This document shows positions 7,933 to 15,514 of a stretch of 48,684 nt of DNA, piece after piece. The position numbers and the translations under genes were made by a program. Source of the DNA: Planctomycetota bacterium. GTDB lineage: Bacteria > Planctomycetota > UBA1135 > JAKEFM01. How positions within the stretch are numbered: the first letter of the stretch is position 1; each line of letters opens with the position of its first letter. The notes beneath the pieces are model-generated. The model saw only the letters and a program-made list of their open reading frames with translations, did not search any database and was not told the origin of the DNA. The stretch is taken from the NCBI GenBank assembly GCA_022616055.1, contig JAKEFM010000056.1, forward strand, positions 1 to 48,684, given 5' to 3'.

Positions 7933-9507
7933 CTAGCGCAGGAGGAGGCGCGCCGTCCCGTTCGGCGCGTTCGCGGAGTAGAGGAGGTCGAGGAGGTTGT
8001 CCCCGTCCGCGTCGAACGGGATCGGGTTCCGCGTCCAGGCCGGGGCCGCGACCTGCGCCGCCTGGACCGTGAACAGGCCGGCCCCCCCGTTCAGGAGGAG
8101 CCAGTCCGGCCCGGCCGAGAGCCCGGCGGCGACGACGTCGATGTCCCCGTCCCCGTCGAAGTCCCCGAGCCCGACGTCGACGAGGTCCGAGATCGCGGGC
8201 ATCCCGGTCACGCCGCTCGTCTGGTAGCTGTAGACCCCGGATCCGTTGTTCGAGTAGGCCCGCACGAAGGAGGTCCCGCTCCCCGAGGGGAGGGCGACGC
8301 CGACGGCGTCGAGGTCCCCGTCGCCGTTCAGGTCCGCGACCGCGAGGTCGGACAGCCACGTCGAGTTCGAGGAGAGGAAGGCTCCGGAGAGCGCCGTGAA
8401 CAGCCCCGCGCCGGTGTTCTTGTGCACCCGGGATCCGGAGGTCCCGTAGTTCCCGACGACGAGGTCGGGATCCCCGTCCCGGTCGACATCGGCGAGGATC
8501 ACCCGGCTCGTCGCGTCCGTGAAGGCGGGGATCCCCGTCCCGGGCCCGTTCGTGCCCTCCGCGAAGCTCCCCGCCCCGTCGTTCAGGAGGAGCCGCTCGG
8601 GCGCGCCGGCCCCGTTGCCGTTCCTTCCCATCACGAGGTCGATGTCGCCGTCGCCGTCGACGTCCCCCGCCGCGAGGGAGGAGACGTAGTCGGGCCCGCC
8701 CGGGAAGTCCCCTTCGAGGGTGAAGTGGCCCGTCCCGTCGTTCGAGTAGAGGTGGCTCACGGTCGGCATCTGCGCGGCGAAGGAGTCGATCCCGTTCCCC
8801 ACCGCGAGGTCGAGGTCGAAGTCCCCGTCGAAGTCGGCGAGGACGGCGGAGGCGCTCGACTCGAGGACGGGCGGGAGGTGGGTCGCCGAGGCGTCCGAGA
8901 AGTTCCCCGACCCGTCGTTCAGGAGGAGGAGGTTCTGCGAGGCGAAGTTCAGCAGGTTCGCCGACATGGTCGGGAGGTAGGCGTCGAGGTCCCCGTCGCC
9001 GTCGACGTCCCCGACGACCGGCTCCATCCCGTTCGCGACCGGGAGGATCGGCATCGCCGCGGGGACCTCCGCGAAGGCGAAGGTGGAGGGGGGGGCGACC
9101 TCGACCCTCACCGGGTTCGAGACACCGAACCCCGTCGGGGAGCTCCCGTCGACCGCGGCGGCCTGGTAGACGAATTCCATCCCCATCAGGGACGGCGCGA
9201 GCGGCACCGGCTGGACGAAGATCAGGTCCCCGCTCCCCGGCAGCACCCCGTTCGCCATGGTGAAGAAGTACGGGAGGAGGATGTCGACTGGTCCCACGAG
9301 GGGGACGTTTCCCCCTCCCGGGAGGCCGATCGAGAACGTGTACATCGCCCCGGGGGGGCCGCTCAGGGCGAGTTTCACGGTCGCCCCCAGGGTCGGATTC
9401 CCCGTGGTCGACACGAGGGAGAGGCTTCCGATCCCGTCGGAGGCGAACGCGGCGAGGCCGAGGATCCCCGTGGCCACTGCCGTCCCCGCGGCAAGGCGCA
9501 GTTTCAT
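7933..9507 (-). CDS. Secreted FG-GAP/VCBS repeat protein with N-terminal module
   Basis: The 524-residue product has a signal peptide (about 1-23). Residues about 25-137 match the secreted module seen elsewhere in the window at C-termini (a PPGAMYTFSIGLPG segment, then PSLMGMEFVYQA and VSNPVRVEV). Residues about 160-524 carry some seven FG-GAP-like repeats, each with a calcium-binding DxDxDG loop (for example GDVDGDGDLD, ADFDGDFDLD, GDFDGDGDID), predicting a beta-propeller. Such proteins act in adhesion or extracellular binding. The ATG has a GGGAG ribosome binding site about 6 bases upstream. The module sits at the N-terminus here, which shows that it is mobile between architectures. Confidence 0.82.
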   Translation of the reverse strand: MKLRLAAGTAVATGILGLAAFASDGIGSLSLVSTTGNPTLGATVKLALSGPPGAMYTFSIGLPGGGNVPLVGPVDILLPYFFTMANGVLPGSGDLIFVQPVPLAPSLMGMEFVYQAAAVDGSSPTGFGVSNPVRVEVAPPSTFAFAEVPAAMPILPVANGMEPVVGDVDGDGDLDAYLPTMSANLLNFASQNLLLLNDGSGNFSDASATHLPPVLESSASAVLADFDGDFDLDLAVGNGIDSFAAQMPTVSHLYSNDGTGHFTLEGDFPGGPDYVSSLAAGDVDGDGDIDLVMGRNGNGAGAPERLLLNDGAGSFAEGTNGPGTGIPAFTDATSRVILADVDRDGDPDLVVGNYGTSGSRVHKNTGAGLFTALSGAFLSSNSTWLSDLAVADLNGDGDLDAVGVALPSGSGTSFVRAYSNNGSGVYSYQTSGVTGMPAISDLVDVGLGDFDGDGDIDVVAAGLSAGPDWLLLNGGAGLFTVQAAQVAAPAWTRNPIPFDADGDNLLDLLYSANAPNGTARLLLR

Positions 9508-9738
9508 CCAGGCTCCCTTTCCCCAAACGGCCGCGGCGTCCGCGGAACTCCAGACGCTCGCGTCCTGAATTGGGCCCCCTATCGACCGATCGGATCCCGG
9601 ACTGGACCTCGGCGCCCCTCCTTCCGCGGGGAATCCCCGCCGAAGCCGGCCCGAGCAAAGAAGTTGCTATTGTCTCTCCTCCGGGACGGGGGGCCTCAAG
9701 ATCCGGGGTCGGGCTCGCTGCGGGCCCGGCGCCCCCCT

Positions 9739-10554
9739 TCATCGAGCCTCGCGCACCTCGATCCCCGCCTTCTCCAGTCGCTCGAGGACCAGAGTCGAAG
9801 GGGCGCCCAGGTCCCGCACCTGGACGGAGTGGCCTTTTCGGACGGCGGCCCGGAGGGCCATCTCCGAGAGCGCCCGCATCTCGACCTCGACGGTGAACCG
9901 GTCGGCATTCGCTCCCGGCAGCAGGAGCCGGACGCCGGGGAGCCCGTCGAGCGCCTGCTGGAGCTTGATCCCGCCGACGCCGGGGTCCCCGGAGACGACC
10001 TCGAGCGGGATCGGATCCCAGAAGACCTTCCCCCCCGCGCGCGCCGAGAGCGCCAGCAACCTCTCCGGCTTGCACTTCGGAAGATGGGGGACGAGGTACC
10101 GACCTTCCTCGGACTCGTTCATGCCCACGAATGCGCCTCCGATCTCGGAGAAGCGGGCATGGAATTCCTTGTCCACGACTTCGATGACGGTGACGTCCAG
10201 CCATTCGACGCGGAACCGGACCGCCTTCAGTTTCTTCTCGACCTCCTCCTTCCGCTCGGCTGCGCCGGCGCCGATTCCGACGATCCGGGTCCGCTTCTCG
10301 ATCGGTTCCGGACCGATCCAGATGCAACCTCCTCCGGAATCCGCCAGGGCCTCGCCGATCTCGGCGGACAGCCTCTCGCTGAATCGGTTGACCCCTTCGC
10401 TCGCCACCCCCTTCCGGAGGTCCCAATCGAGGTCCTCCCTCGACAGGCGGGCGAACCACGCGCGCTCGCGAGTCCACCGGGACTCGGTGCCCGACGGAGC
10501 CTGCGGAGCCGCGCACAGGGCCGCGGCAGAAGCGAGGCACGCAACGCGCAACAT
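9739..10554 (-). CDS. Exported hypothetical protein
   Basis: The 271-residue product has a signal peptide (about 1-16, ending near ALCAAP) and a mixed alpha/beta body with many Glu/Lys/Arg residues and one isolated Cys pair region. I do not recognise the family. The ATG at 10554 has an AGGGAG ribosome binding site about 7 bases upstream and a TAGCAT box at 10595-10600 (minus). The frame is open further upstream, but that extension is Arg/Pro/Ser-rich shadow and was excluded. The gene stands alone between an FG-GAP gene and a divergent operon. Confidence 0.6.
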   Translation of the reverse strand: MLRVACLASAAALCAAPQAPSGTESRWTRERAWFARLSREDLDWDLRKGVASEGVNRFSERLSAEIGEALADSGGGCIWIGPEPIEKRTRIVGIGAGAAERKEEVEKKLKAVRFRVEWLDVTVIEVVDKEFHARFSEIGGAFVGMNESEEGRYLVPHLPKCKPERLLALSARAGGKVFWDPIPLEVVSGDPGVGGIKLQQALDGLPGVRLLLPGANADRFTVEVEMRALSEMALRAAVRKGHSVQVRDLGAPSTLVLERLEKAGIEVREAR

Positions 10555-10594
10555 CGGTACTCCCTGCCGTCGCCGGCGAGGAGGGGGCGGCCGG

Positions 10595-10600
10595 ATGCTA
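10595..10600 (-). promoter_or_regulatory. Candidate -10 box (TAGCAT)
   Basis: TAGCAT on the minus strand lies 41 bases before the ATG at 10554. It belongs to the recurrent TAGNNT class in this window; no -35 match is obvious. Confidence 0.3.
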
Positions 10601-10699
10601 CATCGGACCCGACGAGCCGGCGATCGCCCCGGGGAGAGGTCGCGCCCCCTCCCGATCCAGGGCGCCTCGTCGTGCTGTAGGAATGGACGAACCCGGCGT

Positions 10700-10717
10700 G
10701 CGACCCACATGGGTCGC
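10700..10717. promoter_or_regulatory. 18-bp palindrome in a divergent intergenic region
   Basis: GCGACCCA-CA-TGGGTCGC is a perfect 8+8 palindrome with a 2-base centre, located between the divergent starts at 10554 and 10790. It has the size and symmetry of an operator for a dimeric regulator. A hairpin with an ACAT loop is the alternative. Confidence 0.4.
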
Positions 10718-10789
10718 GCCTCCCTCCGTCCCATCGCCCCGGGTCGAGGTCGAGTCGCCGTCGCGTAGGATGCGCGCCCCGCCTCCGCC

Positions 10790-11770
10790 CTGATCGACCC
10801 GCTCCGGGCCCGCCTCCATCGCGTCGTCCTCGCCCTCGCCGCCGCCGAGGGGATCGTCCTCGGCGGGTGGCTCCTCCTCCTTCCGGACACGCTCTTCCAT
10901 CTCTTCGACTCCCGCCCCCCCGACGACGCCGCTGCGCGCGCGGCCGGGGCCGCGATCTTCCTCTACGCCTTCGCGTACGCGCACGCCGCGCGCCGCGTCG
11001 ATCAGGCGGGACCGTGGGTCGCGATCGGACTTGTTGCGAAGGTCCTCGGAGCCGTCGGCTGGGTCCACGCCGTCCGCTCGGGGCTCTGGCACGTCCGGAC
11101 GTTTCCGCTGGTCGTCTTCCATTGCGCGGTGTGGTGGCTCCCCTTCGTTCTCCTCCTCCTCGATGGGACGGGGCTCGGGGCCCGGCTCCGCGCGCTCGCG
11201 CCGCGCGCCTGCGCCGCGTTCAACGCGGCGGGCGCCCTGACGATGCCCCTCGTCCTGCGCCATGGCCTCGAGTCGACGACGGACCCAGCCGCCCGCGCGG
11301 CGTTCGTCGAGGGCCACCTCTTCCTCTGGAGGGCGAGCTGGGCGATCTGGATGGGCGCCGGGCTCACCCTCGTCGCCTTCGTCGCGTGGTGGGGAGCCCG
11401 GCTCGGCGATCCGCGGTGGTCGGTGCTCGCGCTCGCGGCGGCCTGCGCGGGCCTCGCCTGCGACCTCGCCGCCGAGTCGCTCTTCATGAGCTGGTTCCCC
11501 GGACGGATGGGGAGTCTCGAACGGACGGCGGGCCTCCTCACCGGCGGCGCCGCGAACGGCCTCTACACGATCGCCGGAGTCCTCCTCACCCTGCGCACGA
11601 GGACGCTGCGCGGATCGAGCCTCCTCTGGACCTGGGCGGTCTGGATCGCGGGAGGATTCCTCACCGCCTCGACCCTCGCGGGAAGCGTCCCCGCGACGGT
11701 GGGCTCGACGGCGGCGTTGATGATGCTCTTCTGCCCCTGGGTCTGGTTCGTCGGGCGGAGGCTCGCGTGA
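10790..11770 (+). CDS. Polytopic membrane protein (start codon uncertain)
   Basis: The 326-residue product has about eight hydrophobic segments (for example near 14-30, 53-66, 76-93, 107-123, 183-202, 212-230, 279-296, 301-319). A standard start codon appears only at GTG 11129, which would remove the first 113 residues. Yet the upstream stretch has the same codon bias and membrane pattern and is open back to the TAG at 10766. CTG at 10790 is therefore taken as the start; an undetected frameshift linking to ATG 10770 is the alternative. The stop overlaps the next start (GTGA, 11767-11770). The family was not recognised. The coupling suggests a joint role with the oxidoreductase-like neighbour. 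Confidence 0.6.
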   Translation: MIDPLRARLHRVVLALAAAEGIVLGGWLLLLPDTLFHLFDSRPPDDAAARAAGAAIFLYAFAYAHAARRVDQAGPWVAIGLVAKVLGAVGWVHAVRSGLWHVRTFPLVVFHCAVWWLPFVLLLLDGTGLGARLRALAPRACAAFNAAGALTMPLVLRHGLESTTDPAARAAFVEGHLFLWRASWAIWMGAGLTLVAFVAWWGARLGDPRWSVLALAAACAGLACDLAAESLFMSWFPGRMGSLERTAGLLTGGAANGLYTIAGVLLTLRTRTLRGSSLLWTWAVWIAGGFLTASTLAGSVPATVGSTAALMMLFCPWVWFVGRRLA

Positions 11771-12792
11771 GGCGGATCGTCGTCCTCGGGGGCCTCGGCT
11801 TCTTCGGCGGGGCGGCGGCCGACCTGCTCCGGTCAAAGGGGGCGAGGCCGCTCCTCGCCTCCCGGCGCCCGGGAGCGGACCTCCGCGTCGATGCAGAGGA
11901 CCGGGCCTCGATCCGGGCGGCGCTCCGTCCCGGCGACGTCGTCCTCGACGCGGCGGGGCCCTACCAGCGCCGGACGACGGCGCTCCTCGAGGCGGCGGTG
12001 GAGGGGGGCTTCGACGTCGTCGACCTGAACGAGGACCTGGGATACGCCGAGAGGACCCTCGCCCTCCGTCCGAGGATCGAGGCCGCGGGAATCCGGGTGC
12101 TCGCCGGCTGCTCGTCGGTCTCCGCGATCAGCGCCGCCGCGGTGCGCCGGAGCGGCATCGCCGCTCCCGTCCGGGTCGACGTCTTCCTCGCGCCTGCCTC
12201 CCGGTTCACCGCGCGGCCCTCGACGGGGGCGGCCCTCCTCGCCTCGGTCGGCCGCCCCATCCGCGTGTGGCGGGACGGGCGGCTGTCGAACGCGACGGGG
12301 TGGTCGGAATCCCGGGCCTTCGACTTCCCTCCCCCCGTCGGCCGGATGCGGGGCTGGCTGATGGAGAGCGCGGACTCCCTCCACCTCCCCGCCGTCTGGC
12401 CCTCGCTCCGCGGGGTGGCGTTCTGGGTCGACACGCACGCGCCGGGAACGAACGCGATGTTCGCGGCGGCGGTCCGCCGTCCGCTCCTGCGCCGGCTCCT
12501 CGAGCGCGGCCAGCCCCTCGGGCTCGCCCTCGCGCGCCGTTTCGGCGCGAAGGCTTCGACCCTCGGCTTCGAGGTCGCTCCTCCCGAGGGCCCCCCGGTC
12601 CGGATCGCCCTCGCCGCGCGCGAGCGCGGCTACGTCGCCCCCGTCGTCCCGGCCGCCCTCGCCGTGAAGGCGATGGCGGAGGATCGCCTCGAGCCCAGGG
12701 GCCTCGTCCGCCTCGATCGCCAGGTCGATCCCGATCTCCTCTTCCGGGAGCTCGCCTCGCTTGGATTGACGCTCGTCGAGGCCCGGCCGTGA
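11767..12792 (+). CDS. Saccharopine dehydrogenase-like NAD(P)-binding protein
   Basis: The 341-residue product opens with a Rossmann motif (IVVLGGLGFFGGAAADLL, residues 4-21), followed by short strands and VLDAAGPYQ near residue 62, the pattern of saccharopine dehydrogenase-like oxidoreductases. The C-terminal half has no clear catalytic lysine-pathway residues, so the true substrate is unknown; proteins of this type often act on lipids or unknown metabolites. It begins with GTG overlapping the previous stop and ends overlapping the next start (GTGA at both ends), placing it in the middle of a three-gene coupled operon. Confidence 0.75.
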   Translation: MRRIVVLGGLGFFGGAAADLLRSKGARPLLASRRPGADLRVDAEDRASIRAALRPGDVVLDAAGPYQRRTTALLEAAVEGGFDVVDLNEDLGYAERTLALRPRIEAAGIRVLAGCSSVSAISAAAVRRSGIAAPVRVDVFLAPASRFTARPSTGAALLASVGRPIRVWRDGRLSNATGWSESRAFDFPPPVGRMRGWLMESADSLHLPAVWPSLRGVAFWVDTHAPGTNAMFAAAVRRPLLRRLLERGQPLGLALARRFGAKASTLGFEVAPPEGPPVRIALAARERGYVAPVVPAALAVKAMAEDRLEPRGLVRLDRQVDPDLLFRELASLGLTLVEARP

Positions 12793-13706
12793 TCCCGCGC
12801 GCTTTCGCGAGGCGAGCGCTCCACCTCCTGATGCCCGTCGTCGCCCTCCCTCCCGCCTGCCGATCGGCCGCCGAGGAGCACGGAGCCTTCGAGCCGCGCA
12901 TGGGCGCCTGGCGCGCCCTCTTCGGCGAGGAGGCGATCGCGCTCGAGGCGGACCGCGTGACCTGGTTCCGCGAGGGAGAACTGCTCTTCTACCGGGCCCG
13001 ACACGACCGGCTCGGGCTCTTCCTCGAGCGCTGGGGAAGGAAGGAGAGGATCGGCCTCGCGCTCAACGGGTCGGCCCTCTCGGTGCGCACCGCGAAGGGA
13101 GACCGGGCGTTCACCCGCGCGGCGAGCGTTCCCGAGTGCCTCCTCCTCCCCCGGTTCGACCTCGGCCCGGCCACTCCGCCCCCGGAGGCGACCGTCCGGG
13201 CGATCCGCGAGGAGCTCGCGCGCCGGAGGGAGGAGGACCAGGCGGTCCGGAAAGACCCCAATCGCCTCGAAGAGATGATGGCGGTCGACGAGGCGAACAC
13301 GGCGTTCCTGAAGGAGACGGTCCGGCGCGTCGGCTGGATCGACGCGACCCGCTTCGGCCGGGAGGCGGCCGGCGCGGCGTTCCTCATCGTCCAGCACAGC
13401 GGGGACCTGCCGTTGATGGCGGCGGCGCTGCCCGCGATCGAGGAGGACGCGCGGGCGGGCCGCGTCGATCCGCAGGACTACGCCCTCCTGTTCGACCGCC
13501 TCCAGATCTCGATGGGTCGCCGCCAGCGATTCGGCAGCCAGATCGGGGAGGACGACCAGGGCCGGCCCGTGGTCCTCCCCCTGGAGGATCGCTCCAGGGT
13601 CGAGGCGCTGCGGGAGGGGCTCGGGCTGATCCCCCTCCGGACCCACCTGGACCTCATCCGGGACCTTTCGGGCGGGGAGGAGGTCCGGTTCCTCGAGGAC
13701 ACGTGA
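12789..13706 (+). CDS. DUF6624-like protein, probably exported
   Basis: The 305-residue product has a hydrophobic N-terminus ending near Cys24 (LPPAC), possibly a lipoprotein. The C-terminal part (about 130-300) matches the DUF6624 pattern: a helical DQAVRKDPNR segment, VRRVGWIDATRFG, AFLIVQHSGD, and YALLFDRLQISMGRRQRFGS. The function of DUF6624 is unknown; the conserved Gln/His and Asp/Arg residues suggest a ligand or catalytic site. It is the last gene of the operon and starts with GTG overlapping the upstream stop. A 6-bp hairpin at 13725-13741 lies 18 bases after the stop but lacks a T-tract. Confidence 0.7.
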   Translation: MIPRAFARRALHLLMPVVALPPACRSAAEEHGAFEPRMGAWRALFGEEAIALEADRVTWFREGELLFYRARHDRLGLFLERWGRKERIGLALNGSALSVRTAKGDRAFTRAASVPECLLLPRFDLGPATPPPEATVRAIREELARRREEDQAVRKDPNRLEEMMAVDEANTAFLKETVRRVGWIDATRFGREAAGAAFLIVQHSGDLPLMAAALPAIEEDARAGRVDPQDYALLFDRLQISMGRRQRFGSQIGEDDQGRPVVLPLEDRSRVEALREGLGLIPLRTHLDLIRDLSGGEEVRFLEDT

Positions 13707-13762
13707 CGAGGGCGCCCCCCGCCTCGACCCCCGGCGGGTCGGACTCGGGGGGGACGCGCGGG

Positions 13763-13768
13763 TAGGAT
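13763..13768 (+). promoter_or_regulatory. Candidate -10 box (TAGGAT)
   Basis: TAGGAT lies 63 bases before the ATG at 13831, in a G/C-only context. It belongs to the recurrent TAGNNT class; -35 match is weak. Confidence 0.3.
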
Positions 13769-13830
13769 CCGGCCCCGTCCACCCCCCCGCGCGTCGCCGA
13801 AGCCCCGCCCGTGGCCACGGAGAATCGCTC

Positions 13831-14856
13831 ATGAAGACGACCTCGCTCGCCGCGTTCCTCCTCCTTCCCCTCCCGGCGGCGCCGTCCGCGCAGGCGCCGG
13901 GACAGGCCGGCGGCGGCGAGCCGGTCTCGCTCCGGCTGAACGTGCGCAAGGGGGAACGGTTCGCGTACCGGTTCACCACGGACACGGACCAGTCCATGAA
14001 GATGGGCGGGAGGGACATGGGCTCGAAGGTCCGGGTCGAGAAGGAGTTCGCCTACACGGTGGAGGAGGTCGCCGAGGACGGCTCCGCCTGGATCGAGGTG
14101 AAGGAAGGGGCGATCCGCGGGAAGATGACCATGGCGATGATGGGGGAGATCGAGTTCGACTCCTCGAAACCGGAGGAGGACGGCGGCCCGATGACGAAGC
14201 CGCTGACCGCCCTCGCCGGGAAGTCGTACCGCATGAAGGTCACGGCGAACGGCCGCGTCGCCGAGGTCCGCGGCGTGGACGAGGCGATGAAGGGCGTCTT
14301 CGACGAGGAGGGAGGGGGCGGCGGGATGGTCGGGAAGATGATGAAGGACATGTACTCCGACGAGGGGGTGAGGAAGGCCTGCGAGGGGTACTTCGCGAGG
14401 GTCCCCGAGGCCCCGGTCGCCCCCGGCTCCGCCTGGGACGCCGAGTTCGAGATGCCGCGCAGCGGCCCCGGCCTCGACGTCGTGTTCCGGGGGAAGTCGA
14501 CGCTCGAGAAGGTCGACGGGACGGAGGCCTCCATCGCGACGGAGGGGACCCTCTCGACCCGAGAGAGCCCGCCCCCCGCCAAGGAGGAGTCCGCGGATCC
14601 GATGGAGGCGCAGGCGGCGGCGATGATGCGCGAAATGAAGATCGAGAAGGGGACGCTCCGGTCGGCGATGCGCGTGTCGAGGAAGGACGGTCTCCCCCTC
14701 GGATCGACGACGGAGTCTCGGATGGAGATGTCGATGCCGAACCCGATGGGAGGCGATGGGACGAGGCTCCGGACGATCACGACGACGAAGCTGGCGATGG
14801 AGAGGATTCCCCTGCCGGCGGAGCCGGCCGCCAGCCGTCCGGCCAAGCAGGACTGA
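13831..14856 (+). CDS. Secreted DUF6263-like protein
   Basis: The 341-residue product has a signal peptide (about 1-20, PSAQA). The body begins LRLNVRKGERFAYRF and continues with repeated beta strands, Met-rich helices and a long acidic/Lys-rich surface, matching the DUF6263 type common in planctomycete-like genomes. Function is unknown; a periplasmic or extracellular lipocalin-like beta fold is plausible. Met content is unusually high (for example KMTMAMMGE and MMREMKIE). A GGAG ribosome binding site lies about 9 bases before the ATG. It converges on the next gene with 22 bases between stops. Confidence 0.65.
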   Translation: MKTTSLAAFLLLPLPAAPSAQAPGQAGGGEPVSLRLNVRKGERFAYRFTTDTDQSMKMGGRDMGSKVRVEKEFAYTVEEVAEDGSAWIEVKEGAIRGKMTMAMMGEIEFDSSKPEEDGGPMTKPLTALAGKSYRMKVTANGRVAEVRGVDEAMKGVFDEEGGGGGMVGKMMKDMYSDEGVRKACEGYFARVPEAPVAPGSAWDAEFEMPRSGPGLDVVFRGKSTLEKVDGTEASIATEGTLSTRESPPPAKEESADPMEAQAAAMMREMKIEKGTLRSAMRVSRKDGLPLGSTTESRMEMSMPNPMGGDGTRLRTITTTKLAMERIPLPAEPAASRPAKQD

Positions 14857-14878
14857 CCCCGGCCGCGAGCCCGTTTCC

Positions 14879-15514
14879 TCAGCCGGTCCCGGAGGATCGC
14901 GCGAGGAGGATCCAGGCCGCGAGCGCGGCGGCCTTCTCGAGCGCCCTCCACGGAGGCCCCGCCTCCCGGCCCATCTCCGCAAGGATCCGCTTCAGCCGCG
15001 CGGCCGGAATCCGGAGGGCCTTCGTCGCGGCCTCTTCGATCTCCCGCTCGAAGAACATGCGGGAGTCGATTCCGCAGGCCCGCACCCCCTCCGCGACGAG
15101 GTCGGGGAAGAGGCGCCCCTCCAAGGCGTGGGCGCGCATGTGCGCGTTGGCGATCTTCGCCGGATCCGTTGCGCTCCCGCCGACGATCCCTGCGCCACGG
15201 AGCCGGCTCGAGCGCGCGCGCCCCGATTCGACGAACTCGCGGACGGCCGGGAGGGCGACATGGCGGGCCGCGTCCGTTGCGCGCCGGATGATCGCCTCCG
15301 CCTCTCCCGGCGGCGCCTCGAGTCCCGCGTGGAAGGGCTGGCCGGATCCCGGAACCCGCGGGTCGTGGAGGGTCAGCTCGCGGCGCGCGAGGAGCAGGGG
15401 GGACGAGGCCTCGCCGCCGAGGACGACCGCCGTGGCCCGCCCGGTCCGGACGCGGAATCCGAGCGCGACGGGTCCTCGGGCGGGCTCCCCCTCCACGGGG
15501 CGCGCCCGCCTCAC
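14879..15514 (-). CDS. Conserved hypothetical protein coupled to a secreted M14 gene
   Basis: The 211-residue product starts with GTG overlapping the stop of the upstream carboxypeptidase gene (GTGA, 15511-15514); GTG at 15496 is an alternative. The N-terminal part reads GFRVRTGRATAVVLGG then LLLARRELTLHDPRVPGS, which has the look of an actin/RNase H-type strand-hairpin. A conserved-looking HMRAHALEGRLF segment lies near residue 128. There is no signal peptide, so the product is probably cytoplasmic although its partner is secreted. I recognise it only as a widespread unnamed family; function is unknown. Confidence 0.6.
   Translation of the reverse strand: MRRARPVEGEPARGPVALGFRVRTGRATAVVLGGEASSPLLLARRELTLHDPRVPGSGQPFHAGLEAPPGEAEAIIRRATDAARHVALPAVREFVESGRARSSRLRGAGIVGGSATDPAKIANAHMRAHALEGRLFPDLVAEGVRACGIDSRMFFEREIEEAATKALRIPAARLKRILAEMGREAGPPWRALEKAAALAAWILLARSSGTG

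Noticed and set aside
9626..9640. Hairpin GCGGGG-AAT-CCCCGC in the 9508-9738 gap
   Set aside because: A 6-bp stem with no T-tract, 98 bases past the nearest stop, is not a convincing terminator; the gap shows nothing else.
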